From Betaproteobacteria bacterium SCN1 (GTDB lineage Bacteria > Pseudomonadota > Gammaproteobacteria > Burkholderiales > Thiobacillaceae): a stretch of 64,000 bases of DNA. The first letter of the stretch is position 1. Each line of letters begins with the position of its first letter. A program made the translations under genes and the position numbers. The stretch lies in NCBI GenBank assembly GCA_008923315.1, contig WBSF01000008.1, positions 1-64,000 of the forward strand, written 5' to 3'. A model generated the notes under the pieces. It was not told the DNA's origin. It worked only from the letters and a program-made list of their open reading frames with translations, and did no database searches. Shown one piece after another: positions 42,933 through 51,508 of this stretch.

Positions 42933-43868
42933 ATGAGCGAATCGGCAAACGCACCGGCGGCCTGCGCGGACATTGCAGGGCATGACGCCGGAATGGCGCC
43001 GCCTCAGGCGGTGTGCTGGATGGACGGCCGCGTCACGCCGGCCGGCGAGGCAAAGGTCGCCGTGACCGATCACGGCCTGTTGTACGGCGACGGCGTGTTC
43101 GAGGGCATTCGCTTCTACGGGCGCAGGCCCTTTCGTCTGACCGCGCATCTCGACCGGCTCGACGCGTCCGCCCGCGCGCTGTTGCTCGATCTGCCCTATC
43201 CGCGTGCAGCGCTCGAAACCGCCGTGCGTGACACGATCGCAGCCAGTGGTTTCGAAGCCGGCTATCTGCGGCTGGTGGTCACGCGCGGCCCTGGCGCACT
43301 GGGACTCGACCCGCGCAGTTGCCCGCGTCCGACGGTATTCATCGTCGCCGACCGCCTGGACATGATCGACGACGCGGCCCGCCGCTGCGGGGCGCGTCTC
43401 ATCGTGGCGGCGACGCGGCGTCTGCCGGCGGACGGGCTCGATCCCCGCATCAAGAGCCTGAACTACCTGAACGCCATCCTGGCGCGCATCGAGGCCAATC
43501 AGGCGGGCGCCGACGAGGCCATACTGCTCAACGCTGCCGGGCGCGTGGCCGAAGGCACGGCGGACAACGTGTTCGTCGTCCGCGCCGGCGCGTTGCTCAC
43601 GCCGCCCGTCAGTGAAGGCGCGCTCGAGGGCGTGACGCGCAACCTCATGCTGGAACTGGCCGCCGCGTGCGGTGTAGCGGCGCGCGAAACGCCGCTGACG
43701 TCCTACGATCTCCATACGGCCGACGAATGCTTCCTGACCGGAACCGGCGCGGAGCTGATTCCGGTCGCACAGATCGACGGCCGGCCGATGCGGCAGTGTC
43801 CGGGACCGGTGTTCGAACGGCTGCAGGCGGCTTTCCGCGAGACGATCCGGACGGAGACCCGGGCATGA
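42933..43868 (+). CDS. PLP-dependent class IV aminotransferase
   Basis: A 311-residue fold-type IV enzyme of the branched-chain/D-amino-acid aminotransferase family. WMDGRVTPAGEAKVAVTDHGLLYGDGVFEGIRFY is the family start, the PLP Lys lies in IKSLNYLNAI, and the phosphate-binding region is EGTADNVFVVRAG and EGVTRNLMLELA, then CFLTGTGAELIPV. Extra N-terminal residues (about 28) are polar. The GGGAGAG ribosome-binding site supports ATG 42933. It is divergent from mocR and likely its target. Substrate (branched-chain or D-amino acid) is unsettled. Confidence 0.9.
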   Translation: MSESANAPAACADIAGHDAGMAPPQAVCWMDGRVTPAGEAKVAVTDHGLLYGDGVFEGIRFYGRRPFRLTAHLDRLDASARALLLDLPYPRAALETAVRDTIAASGFEAGYLRLVVTRGPGALGLDPRSCPRPTVFIVADRLDMIDDAARRCGARLIVAATRRLPADGLDPRIKSLNYLNAILARIEANQAGADEAILLNAAGRVAEGTADNVFVVRAGALLTPPVSEGALEGVTRNLMLELAAACGVAARETPLTSYDLHTADECFLTGTGAELIPVAQIDGRPMRQCPGPVFERLQAAFRETIRTETRA

Positions 43869-44365
43869 ACGCCTGCGAGACGCTGCGTCTGCAGGCGCGC
43901 TACAACGCCTGGATGAACGCGCGCCTGTACGCGGTCTGCGCGCCGATTCCGGAGGCGGACCGGCGGCGTGACCTCGGCGCGTTCTTCCGCTCCGTCCACG
44001 GTACGCTCAACCATATCCTGCTGGTCGACCGCCTGTGGGCCGGCAGGCTTGCCGGCCGGGCCCCGCATTTCGAGGGGCTCGACCAGATCCTGCATGAGGA
44101 TTTCGCCACCCTGCGCATGCGGCAGGCCGGGGCGGACGCCGATCTGCAGGCCCGCGTCGAGGTTTTGCGCGACGCCGATCTGGAACGCCGGGTCGATTAC
44201 CTCAGCCTGATGACCGGCGAGGCGCGCAGCCTGCGTGTCGGCACGCTGCTGACGCATCTGTTTCACCATCAGACACATCACCGCGGCCAGCTCACCGTGC
44301 TGCTGACCCGGCTCGGCGTCGATTTCGGCGAAACCGACCTGATCTGGATGGAGGCCGTGCACTGA
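43865..44365 (+). CDS. DinB-family putative metal-dependent protein
   Basis: A 166-residue four-helix bundle of the DinB/YfiT-like superfamily. Metal-site histidines are seen in TLNHILLVDRLW (first His) and LFHHQTHHRGQL (second and third), the classical DinB pattern. Overlaps the aminotransferase stop by 4 nt, so the two are co-expressed. DinB-like proteins often act as thiol-dependent transferases or hydrolases, but the specific function here is unknown. Confidence 0.85.
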   Translation: MNACETLRLQARYNAWMNARLYAVCAPIPEADRRRDLGAFFRSVHGTLNHILLVDRLWAGRLAGRAPHFEGLDQILHEDFATLRMRQAGADADLQARVEVLRDADLERRVDYLSLMTGEARSLRVGTLLTHLFHHQTHHRGQLTVLLTRLGVDFGETDLIWMEAVH

Positions 44366-44437
44366 GGCGGCAGTGATTTCGCCGCGTGCGGACTGGCCCT
44401 ACAATGCGGGCATGAATCCGCGCGCCGCTTTCTGTCC

Positions 44438-44812
44438 ATGAATGCCTTTCTCGCCGTCGGCGCGGGGGCGGCCATTGGCGCCTGGCTGCGCTGGGGGCTG
44501 GGTCTGTGGCTCAACCCCGTGCTGCCCGCGATGCCGCTCGGCACGCTGGCGGCCAACGTCATCGGCGGCTATTTCATCGGTCTGCTGCTCGGCTGGTTTG
44601 CCGAGCATCCCGGCATGCCGCCGGAAGCGCGGCTTTTTCTCATCACGGGCCTGCTGGGCGGACTCACCACGTTCTCCACGTTCTCAGCCGAGGTCGTCGC
44701 TACGCTGATGCGCGGCCTGTGGCTGACCGGCGGCCTGATCGCGATCGTCCATCTCGCCGGTTCGTTCGTCGCAACCGGGCTCGGTTTCTATACTTTGAGG
44801 CTGTTCAAATGA
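44438..44812 (+). CDS. crcB: Fluoride-specific channel FluC/CrcB
   Basis: A 124-residue four-helix protein forming antiparallel dimeric fluoride channels. Motifs: GAAIGAWLRWGLG, GTLAANVIGGYFIG, the Na+/F- region GLLGGLTTFSTFSAE. Exports toxic fluoride. A TACAAT -10-like element lies 35 bases upstream, and no fluoride riboswitch fold was recognised there. Its stop overlaps the next ATG by 4 nt, an arrangement with DUF190 that is common. Confidence 0.93.
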   Translation: MNAFLAVGAGAAIGAWLRWGLGLWLNPVLPAMPLGTLAANVIGGYFIGLLLGWFAEHPGMPPEARLFLITGLLGGLTTFSTFSAEVVATLMRGLWLTGGLIAIVHLAGSFVATGLGFYTLRLFK

Positions 44813-45120
44813 ACACCGTCTGTCTGCAGATTTTCGTGCCCGAATCCAGCCGCCATCATGGCAAGCCGACCTACGAATGGCTGCTCGATACGGCGCAGGC
44901 GCTCGCCATCGCCGGCGGTTCGGCCTTCCAGTCCGTGGCGGGGTTCGGGCGTCACGGGCGGCACGACGCGGGTTTCTTCGAACTGGCGGGCGAGTTGCCG
45001 GTGATGGTGCAGTTCTTCAGCGAGGCGGCACAGGCGGATGCCCTGCTGGCCGCGGTGGGCGCGGCCGGGCTGAAGCTCGTCTACGCGCGCCTGCCCGCCG
45101 ATTTAGGCACCACGGGCTGA
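44809..45120 (+). CDS. DUF190 protein
   Basis: A 103-residue PII-like protein of the DUF190 family, frequently encoded with CrcB. QIFVPESSRHHGKPTYEWLLDTAQALAIAGGSAFQSVAGFGRHG is the family core, and ELPVMVQFFSEAAQADALL follows. Probably a cytosolic regulatory partner of the fluoride channel. Overlaps genes on both sides (ATGA at the start, TGATG at the end). Confidence 0.9.
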   Translation: MNTVCLQIFVPESSRHHGKPTYEWLLDTAQALAIAGGSAFQSVAGFGRHGRHDAGFFELAGELPVMVQFFSEAAQADALLAAVGAAGLKLVYARLPADLGTTG

Positions 45121-45884
45121 TGCCGGGTCAGGCCATGCTCGACCAGCTGATCCTGCTGGTCGCTTCGCTTGCGGCCAATTTCCTGTCTGCGCTGTCCGGC
45201 GGCGGGGCAGGGCTGATCCAGTTTCCCATCCTGATTTTTCTGGGCCTGCCGTTCGGTGTGGCACTCGCCACCCATAAGCTGGCCAGCGTTGCGCTCGGCC
45301 TGGGCGCGACCTTGCGGCACATCAGGACCTCGCACATCGAGCGCCGCTTCTCGCTCGTGATTCTCGGCGCGGGCCTGCCGGGCGTGGTGCTCGGCGCGCT
45401 TGTCATCCTGCACGTGCCAGAGCGCGCCGCCACGCTGGCGCTGGGGGCGCTGACGCTGGGACTGGGCGTGTATTCGGTGTTCAAACCCCGGCTCGGGATG
45501 GAACACGCGCCGCGTCATCAGCACGGGCGCGGCTTGTGGATCGGCATGGCCGGGCTGTTCGGCATCGGCTTTCTCAACGGTTCGATCACCAGCGGCACGG
45601 GGCTGTTTCTCACGTTGTGGCTGATCCGCTGGTTCGGCCTCGACTACACCCGGGCGGTGGCCTACACGCTGATCCTTTGCGGGCTGGTGTGGAACGGCAC
45701 CGGCGCGGCGGTGCTCGGTGTGATCGGCACCGTGGCCTGGAGCTGGATGCCGGCGCTGCTGGTCGGGTCGATCGTCGGTGGCTATCTCGGCAGCCACTTC
45801 GCGATCATGAAAGGCAATCTCTGGATCAAGCGCACCTTCGAAACCGTGACCATCCTGATCGGCCTGAAACTGATCTTCGGCTAG
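45120..45884 (+). CDS. TauE/SafE family (DUF81) membrane transporter
   Basis: A 254-residue protein with about eight helices and the two repeated family motifs: LSALSGGGAGLIQFPILIFLGLPFGVALATHKLAS and GLFGIGFLNGSITSGTGLFLTLWLIRWFGLDYTRAVAYTLI. The family exports sulfite, sulfoacetate or other anions. ATG 45120 shares one base with the DUF190 stop, and an in-frame ATG at 45135 is possible. Operon with crcB and DUF190 suggests, but does not prove, a role in anion detoxification. Confidence 0.88.
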   Translation: MPGQAMLDQLILLVASLAANFLSALSGGGAGLIQFPILIFLGLPFGVALATHKLASVALGLGATLRHIRTSHIERRFSLVILGAGLPGVVLGALVILHVPERAATLALGALTLGLGVYSVFKPRLGMEHAPRHQHGRGLWIGMAGLFGIGFLNGSITSGTGLFLTLWLIRWFGLDYTRAVAYTLILCGLVWNGTGAAVLGVIGTVAWSWMPALLVGSIVGGYLGSHFAIMKGNLWIKRTFETVTILIGLKLIFG

Positions 45885-45897
45885 CCTGCCCGACGCT

Positions 45898-46857
45898 TCA
45901 CTGCTCGACGCCTTCCTGTTCCAGCCGCAGATACTGGTTGTAGGCATTGACCCGATTCGATTCCTCGAAGGCGGGCAGATCGCGGTATTGCGACCAGTCG
46001 GTCTGCGCGTAGGCCTCCTCGAACGGCACGAAATCGCGTGCGGCGCGGCCCATTTCCTGGCGCAGGTATTTGAGGTAGTCGCGGATGAAGACGAGGTCGG
46101 GCTCGGGGTCGGTCGAGGGGCTGCCGTGGCCCGGCACGAGCACGCGCGGCTTCAGCGCGATCAGGCGGTCGAGCGCGCCGATCCAGGCACGGCTGTCGGC
46201 GTCGCCGACGTAGGGCACGCGGCCGCGGAATACGAGATCGCCCGCGTAGAGCACACCGTCCTCGCGGACGAGCATCGCCATGTCTTCGGAGGAATGCGCG
46301 GGGCCGACGTGGCGCAGCGCGAAATGCACGCCGCCCAGCTCGAAATCGGTATCGCCCTCCAGGAAGCGGTCGGCTTCCAGCAGCCGGATGTGTTCGTCCA
46401 CCCAGGGAAACAGCGCTTCCTTGCGCTGCGCCAGCCGCGCGGCGGCGCCCTCGCTGCGCGTCGCGCCCTCGGCCGCGCGGTGCGCCCAGATTTCCGCGCC
46501 TGCCGCCTTGAATACCTGCAGGCCGTAGAAATGGTCGGCGTGGTAATGACTGACGACCACGATGCGGACGGGCTGCGGCGTGACCTTCCGGATCAGGCCG
46601 AGCAGTTTTTCGGCGAGCGGAGGCGAGGCCAGCGCGTCGAACACGACCACCCCGGCCGGGGTGACGACGAAACCGGCGTTCGACATGAAACCCTGGTTTT
46701 CGCTGGAGGCCGCGCCGGACTGGCCCTGCACGAAATAACTGTGTTCGCCCAGCTTCACGGGTTGCATGGGGACGGTGACGGCCATGGCGGCATCCGAGGC
46801 CTGCGCGGCGGGCATCAGCGCGCAAAGGAAAAACAGGCAGTACAGGCGGGCAAACAT
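45898..46857 (-). CDS. Exported metallo-beta-lactamase-fold hydrolase (SoxH-like)
   Basis: A 319-residue periplasmic MBL-fold protein. Signal peptide CLFFLCALMPAAQA. Metal motif SHYHADHFYG (HxHxDH), later His in GPAHSSED, Asp in YAGDLVF and His in VPGHGSPS complete a di-zinc site. Resembles the SoxH/quinoprotein-relay MBL group found in sulfur- and alcohol-oxidising bacteria. C-terminus Glu-rich (EESNRVNAYNQYLRLEQEG). Convergent with the TauE gene (13 bases apart). Confidence 0.88.
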   Translation of the reverse strand: MFARLYCLFFLCALMPAAQASDAAMAVTVPMQPVKLGEHSYFVQGQSGAASSENQGFMSNAGFVVTPAGVVVFDALASPPLAEKLLGLIRKVTPQPVRIVVVSHYHADHFYGLQVFKAAGAEIWAHRAAEGATRSEGAAARLAQRKEALFPWVDEHIRLLEADRFLEGDTDFELGGVHFALRHVGPAHSSEDMAMLVREDGVLYAGDLVFRGRVPYVGDADSRAWIGALDRLIALKPRVLVPGHGSPSTDPEPDLVFIRDYLKYLRQEMGRAARDFVPFEEAYAQTDWSQYRDLPAFEESNRVNAYNQYLRLEQEGVEQ

Positions 46858-46959
46858 CGGAATCTCCTCGGACAGACCGGCAAATTATAGGCGGCCGGCC
46901 GGGCGGCCAGGGCCACCCGTCTGTGGTATCTTCGGGCCGCTGTAGGGAAGGAATCCATC

Positions 46960-47487
46960 GTGCTGAAGAAACAGTGGCCGGCGTTCTTGCTGGCATTCGT
47001 GCTGCCGCTCGTCGCGGTGTTCTGGTGGTGGGGCGGATTCGCCACGGTGAGCGTATCCGAAGACGAGGCCGGGCCGTACCGTTACGCCTATCTCGATTAC
47101 GAAGGGCCGATCAGCAACATGCGCAAGACCCAGCGCGGGGCACTGGCGGCATTCGAGCACGCCGGCGTGCCGGCCGGCGACACGCTGACCGTCCTCTTTT
47201 CCGATCCGCGCGCGGCGCACGGCAAGGTCACCGCGCACGTGGGCTATGTGCTGGCCGAAGGCGCCGCCCTGCCGGCCGGACTCAAGGAAGCCCGCATCGA
47301 GCGCCGCCCGGTGATCCGCGCGCAGGTGCAGGCGGCCGTGCTGCTGGCGCCGTCCAAGGCCTATCAGGCGCTGGCCGACACGCTGGCCGAGCGCGGCCGG
47401 GACATCGCCATGCCGACCGTCGAGCTTTACCGGCCGGCCGGCGAGGTCGACCGGATCGGCACCTTCACCCTGGAAATGAATCGCTGA
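46960..47487 (+). CDS. Membrane-anchored GyrI-like domain protein
   Basis: A 175-residue protein with an N-terminal membrane helix (WPAFLLAFVLPLVAVFWWWGGF) and a GyrI/SOUL-like small-molecule-binding domain. The latter shows YRYAYLDYEGPISNMRKTQRGALAAF, HVGYVLAEGAALPAGLKEARIERRPVIRAQVQ and VELYRPAGEVDRIGTFTLEM. Starts with GTG 46960, backed by GGAAGGAA. It overlaps the CobD-like gene. Role unknown, perhaps ligand sensing at the membrane. Confidence 0.75.
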   Translation: MLKKQWPAFLLAFVLPLVAVFWWWGGFATVSVSEDEAGPYRYAYLDYEGPISNMRKTQRGALAAFEHAGVPAGDTLTVLFSDPRAAHGKVTAHVGYVLAEGAALPAGLKEARIERRPVIRAQVQAAVLLAPSKAYQALADTLAERGRDIAMPTVELYRPAGEVDRIGTFTLEMNR

Positions 47488-48404
47488 TGGCTTTTTTCTC
47501 GCTGCTCGCCGCCGTCGCGCTGGAACACCTGCGGCCCCTGCGCCAGCCGCTGGCGCACTACCGGCAGTACGGCCGTTTCACGCACTGGCTGGAACGCCGC
47601 TTCAACGCCGGCGAGGCCAGCCACGGTGCGATCGCCTGGGCGCTGGCGATGCTGCCGCCGCTCGCGGGCGTGTGGCTGGTCTACGCCGCGCTGTCGGGCA
47701 TCGCGCCCCTGCTCGGCTGGGCGTGGAACGTGGTGGTGCTCTACGTCACGCTGGGGTTCAAGTACTACAGCGACGACGCCGAACGCATCGCGCGGCTGCT
47801 GCGCGAGGACGATCTCGACGCCGCCCGCGCCGCGCTCGCGGCCTGGCGCGGCGGCGACGCCAGCCAGTTCAGCGCCGACGAGGTCGCGCGCGTGACCATC
47901 GAGCAGACCGTGGCGGCCAGCCACCGGCAGATGTTCGGCGTGCTGTTCTGGTTCGCGGTGCTGGCGCCATTCGGCCCCGTCGGCGCGGTGCTGTTCCGCG
48001 CCGCCTCCATTCTCGACCGGCGCTGGGCCGGCAGCGGCGGCCTGTTCGGCCTGTTCGCCCGGCGCGCCTTCGGCGCGATCGACTGGCTGCCCGCCCGGCT
48101 GACCGCGCTGACCTACGCGATCGCCGGCAACTTCGAGGACGCCACCTACTGCTGGCGGACCCAGGCCGAATCCTGGCCCGAGCCGGGCGAGGGGGTGGTG
48201 ATCGCCGCCGGCGCCGGCGCGATGGGCGTGAAGCTGGGCCAGAGCCTCGCCGTCGGCGGCGAAACGGTCTGGCGGCCCGAGATCGGCACCGGCCAGACGC
48301 CCGACGCCGACTGCATCGACAGCGCCGTCAGCATGATCTGGCGCGGGCTGGTGATCTGGCTGGTGGCCGGCCTGCTGGTCGTCGTCGCCGGCTGGGTGGC
48401 CTGA
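47487..48404 (+). CDS. CobD/CbiB-family membrane protein
   Basis: A 305-residue inner-membrane protein of the CobD/CbiB (adenosylcobinamide-phosphate synthase-like) family. Features: FSLLAAVALEHLRPL, VVLYVTLGFKYYSDDAERIARLL with the family's polar patch, DEVARVTIEQTVAASHRQMFGVLFW and FEDATYCWRTQAESWP. No other cobalamin genes are adjacent. This branch is often a divergent paralogue in betaproteobacteria and a cobalamin role is unproven. Confidence 0.75.
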   Translation: MAFFSLLAAVALEHLRPLRQPLAHYRQYGRFTHWLERRFNAGEASHGAIAWALAMLPPLAGVWLVYAALSGIAPLLGWAWNVVVLYVTLGFKYYSDDAERIARLLREDDLDAARAALAAWRGGDASQFSADEVARVTIEQTVAASHRQMFGVLFWFAVLAPFGPVGAVLFRAASILDRRWAGSGGLFGLFARRAFGAIDWLPARLTALTYAIAGNFEDATYCWRTQAESWPEPGEGVVIAAGAGAMGVKLGQSLAVGGETVWRPEIGTGQTPDADCIDSAVSMIWRGLVIWLVAGLLVVVAGWVA

Positions 48405-48416
48405 CGCGCCGCATCC

Positions 48417-49655
48417 ATGCTCAACGCGCTCTGGGTCGGCTTTTTTCTGGTCGCCTTCCTGATCGCGCTGGTCAAACTGGCTTTCTTCGGCGATGCCGAA
48501 GTCATGGCGGCGCTGGTCAAGGCGCTGTTCGACAGCAGCAGGACCGCATTCGAGATCGCGCTGGGGCTCACCGGGGTGATGGCGCTGTGGCTGGGCGTGA
48601 TGAAGATCGGGGAACGCGCCGGCATGCTGGACGTGCTGACGCGCGGCCTGGCGCCGCTGTTCCGCCGCCTGTTTCCGGACGTGCCGCCGAACCATCCCGC
48701 ACTCGGCGCGATGACCATGAACATGGGCGCCAACATGCTGGGGCTCGACAATGCGGCGACCCCGCTGGGCATCAAGGCGATGCAGGAGCTGCAGAAGCTC
48801 AATCCTTCGTCCGACACCGCCAGCGACGCGCAGATCCTGTTTCTGGTGATCAACACCGCGTCGGTCACGCTGCTGCCGGTGACCATTTTCACCTTTCGGG
48901 CGCAGCTCGGCGCGGCTGACCCCACCGACGTTTTCGTGCCGCTGCTCATCGTTACCTACATCGGCACGCTCATCGGGCTTTTCGTCACCGGTTTCTTCCA
49001 GAAGCTGCATCTGTGGAACCGTGTGACGCTGGCCTACCTCGGCGGCGCCACCGCGCTGATCGGCGGCCTGGTCGCGTATTTCTCCGCGCTGCCGGCCGCC
49101 GAGATGACGCGGCAGTCGTCCATCCTCAGCAACGTCGTGCTGTTCGGCATCGTCGTCGTCTTCCTGCTGATGGCGGTGAAACGGCGGATCAATGCCTACG
49201 AAGCTTTTGTCGAGGGCGCGAAGGAAGGCTTTCATACCGCCGTCACGATCATTCCGTATCTTGTCGCCATGCTGGTGGCGATTGCCGTATTCCGCGCCAG
49301 CGGCGCGCTCGACCTGCTGATGGATGCGGTGCGCGGCGCCGTGCTGGGGCTGGGATTCGACGCGCGCTGGGTCGATGCGCTGCCGACCGCACTGATGAAA
49401 CCCTTTTCCGGCAGCGGCGCGCGCGCGATGATGATCGACACCATGCAGACGCACGGCGCAGACTCCTTTGCCGGCCGGCTCGCCTCCATCGTGCAGGGCA
49501 GCACCGAGACGACCTTCTACGTACTGGCGGTGTATTTCGGCGCGGTCGGCATCAAGCGCGTGCGCCACGCCGTCGCCTGCGGCCTGATCGCCGATCTGGC
49601 GGGCATCCTGGCTGCCATCGGTATCGCCTACCTGTTCTTCGGTTCGGTTGCATGA
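48417..49655 (+). CDS. Nucleoside-recognition (SpmA-SpmB-type) membrane protein
   Basis: A 412-residue protein that looks like spore maturation proteins SpmA and SpmB joined. The first half has Gate-type helices with VMALWLGVMKIGERAGMLDVLTRGLAPLFRRLFPDVP and AMTMNMGANMLGLDNAATPLGIKAMQELQ. The second half has AYEAFVEGAKEGFHTAVTIIPYLVAMLVAIAVF and MIDTMQTHGADSFAGRLASIVQGSTETTFYVLAVYFG. About ten membrane helices in total. It is found in non-sporulating bacteria too, where function is unknown. It follows the CobD-like gene by 12 bases. Confidence 0.85.
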   Translation: MLNALWVGFFLVAFLIALVKLAFFGDAEVMAALVKALFDSSRTAFEIALGLTGVMALWLGVMKIGERAGMLDVLTRGLAPLFRRLFPDVPPNHPALGAMTMNMGANMLGLDNAATPLGIKAMQELQKLNPSSDTASDAQILFLVINTASVTLLPVTIFTFRAQLGAADPTDVFVPLLIVTYIGTLIGLFVTGFFQKLHLWNRVTLAYLGGATALIGGLVAYFSALPAAEMTRQSSILSNVVLFGIVVVFLLMAVKRRINAYEAFVEGAKEGFHTAVTIIPYLVAMLVAIAVFRASGALDLLMDAVRGAVLGLGFDARWVDALPTALMKPFSGSGARAMMIDTMQTHGADSFAGRLASIVQGSTETTFYVLAVYFGAVGIKRVRHAVACGLIADLAGILAAIGIAYLFFGSVA

Positions 49656-49665
49656 AGCCATCGTC

Positions 49666-51150
49666 ATGAAAACCTACGACACCCTTGCCGCGGTCGACCT
49701 CGGCTCCAATTCCTTTCGCCTCGAAGTCGCCCGCGTATCGGGCGACCAGCTCTATCCGCTCGACTCGCTGAAGGAGACCGTGCGCCTCGCCGGCGGGCTC
49801 ACCAGCGACAAGCGGCTCGACGAGGCGACCCAGGCGCGCGCGCTGGCCTGCCTGCACCGCTTCGGCGAACGCCTGCGCGGGTTGTCGCCCGAGGCGATCC
49901 GCTGTGTCGGCACCTCGGCGCTCAGGGTCGCGAAGAATGCCGACGAATTCATTCCCAAGGCCGAGATCGCACTGGGACATCCGATCGAGATCGTTGCCGG
50001 CCGCGAAGAAGCGCGCCTCATCTATCTGGGCGTCGCGCATTCGCTGCCGGCCTCGCCCGACCGACGGCTGGTGGTCGACATCGGCGGCGGTTCGACCGAG
50101 TTCATCATCGGCCAGGGCTTGAAACCCCACGAGCGAGAGAGCCTGCACATGGGCTGCGTCAATTTTTCCAACCGTTTCTTTCCGGGCGGCGTCGTCGACA
50201 AGGCCGCCCTGAAAGCGGCGGAAGTCGCGGCGCGCGTCGAGGTCGAACGCATCGCACGCGAGTTCTCGCGCGGCAACTGGCAGCAGGCCGTGGGGTCCAG
50301 CGGCACTGCCCGTGCACTGCGCGAAATTCTCGAACAGAACGGCTGGTCCCCGCACGGCATCAGCGCCGCAGGGCTCGATCAGCTGCGCACGCAACTCGTC
50401 CGGGCAGGCCATGTCGAGGCGCTCGATCTGGCCGGGCTCTCGCGCGATCGCCGTCCGGTCATCGCGGGCGGGTTCGCCATCATGGCAGGGATATTCGCCG
50501 AACTCGATATCGAGCGCATGGAGGTGGCCGAGACCGCGATGCGCGAAGGCATCCTATACGACCTGCTGGGGCGCTTTCACAAACAGGACATGCGCGGCGC
50601 AACCGTCGAGGAGTTCATGCGGCGCTATCACATCGACGCACAGCAGGCCGCACGCGTGAAGCGTGTGGCGCGCAAGCTGCTCGCGGCGGCTGGCCGGCCG
50701 CTGGACGAGGAGGGACGCGATCTGCTGTTTCTGGACTGGGCCGCGCGTCTGCACGAGATCGGCCTGTCGGTCTCGCATGGCGGCTACCACCGCCATTCCG
50801 GCTATATCCTCGAAAACGCCGACATGCCCGGTTTTTCGCGTACCGAGCAGGCGCGTCTTGCCCTGCTTGCACGCACCCAGCGCGGTGCATTGGTCAAGGT
50901 GCCGGAATTCGCTGCCGCCAGCGTCTCGGACGGCGACCGCCTGCTGGTCTGGCTGCTGCGCCAGGCCGTGATCCTGTGTCGCAGCCGCGCCGAGCCGCGC
51001 CTGTCCGACGTGCAGGTGGAGTTCAACGGCAAACGCATCCGTCTGGGGTTGCCGGAAGGCTGGCTGGCGCGCAGGCCGCTTACCCAGCGCGCACTGGACG
51101 AAGAGGCCGTGCACTGGCACGCGATCGGGATCAAATACGTCTTCGGCTGA
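49666..51150 (+). CDS. ppx: Exopolyphosphatase / Ppx-GppA phosphatase
   Basis: A 494-residue enzyme of the Ppx/GppA family that releases phosphate from polyphosphate or pppGpp. ASKHA-fold motifs: AAVDLGSNSFRLEVARV, TSALRVAKNADEF, EIVAGREEARLIYLGV, VVDIGGGSTEFIIG. A C-terminal HD-like domain has the RLHEIGLSVSHGGYHRHSGYILENADMPGF stretch. Length matches Ppx. ATG 49666 (MKTYDTLAAVDLG) is 10 bases past the preceding gene. Confidence 0.93.
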   Translation: MKTYDTLAAVDLGSNSFRLEVARVSGDQLYPLDSLKETVRLAGGLTSDKRLDEATQARALACLHRFGERLRGLSPEAIRCVGTSALRVAKNADEFIPKAEIALGHPIEIVAGREEARLIYLGVAHSLPASPDRRLVVDIGGGSTEFIIGQGLKPHERESLHMGCVNFSNRFFPGGVVDKAALKAAEVAARVEVERIAREFSRGNWQQAVGSSGTARALREILEQNGWSPHGISAAGLDQLRTQLVRAGHVEALDLAGLSRDRRPVIAGGFAIMAGIFAELDIERMEVAETAMREGILYDLLGRFHKQDMRGATVEEFMRRYHIDAQQAARVKRVARKLLAAAGRPLDEEGRDLLFLDWAARLHEIGLSVSHGGYHRHSGYILENADMPGFSRTEQARLALLARTQRGALVKVPEFAAASVSDGDRLLVWLLRQAVILCRSRAEPRLSDVQVEFNGKRIRLGLPEGWLARRPLTQRALDEEAVHWHAIGIKYVFG

Positions 51151-51156
51151 GTCGTC

Positions 51157-51444
51157 TCAAGCCGAAGCGCTGCCAAAGCGATAGTGTTTGCGGAGCGGCG
51201 CCACGATCCGCCATTTGCAGATCAGGCCCGACGGAAACGTGACCAGATCGCCTTGCCGGATTTCGACGGTGGGGCCGGTTTCCGGTGTGACGATGGCATG
51301 GCCGGACACGATATAGCTCGTCTCGTCCTCGAAATATTCCCACGGGAATTCCGAAGGGCCTTTTTCCCATATCGGCCATTTGTTTACGCCAAGTGCGGCG
51401 AGACGGGCTGCGTCCGGTGCGGATTCGATGCGTATGCCGTTCAT
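51157..51444 (-). CDS. Small cupin protein (DUF861/EutQ-like)
   Basis: A 95-residue single cupin. KWPIWEKGPSEFPWEYFEDETSYIVSGHAIVTPE covers cupin motif 1 and QGDLVTFPSGLICKWRIVAPLRKHYRFG covers motif 2. The family includes (S)-ureidoglycine aminohydrolase-like and polyamine-related proteins. The usual His ligands are partly replaced, so metal binding is uncertain. Convergent with ppx (6 bases apart). Confidence 0.8.
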   Translation of the reverse strand: MNGIRIESAPDAARLAALGVNKWPIWEKGPSEFPWEYFEDETSYIVSGHAIVTPETGPTVEIRQGDLVTFPSGLICKWRIVAPLRKHYRFGSASA

Positions 51445-51508
51445 GATGGCCTCCCATGCCGTGTTTATTCAAGATATAGCGCACGGCAACGGGCAGGGTG
51501 GGGCGTTT

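Noticed and set aside
44366-44437. Fluoride riboswitch ahead of crcB
   Set aside because: The 72 bases upstream lack the conserved GAUGG...UGAUG...CGCC pseudoknot elements. Only a -10-like TACAAT is visible.
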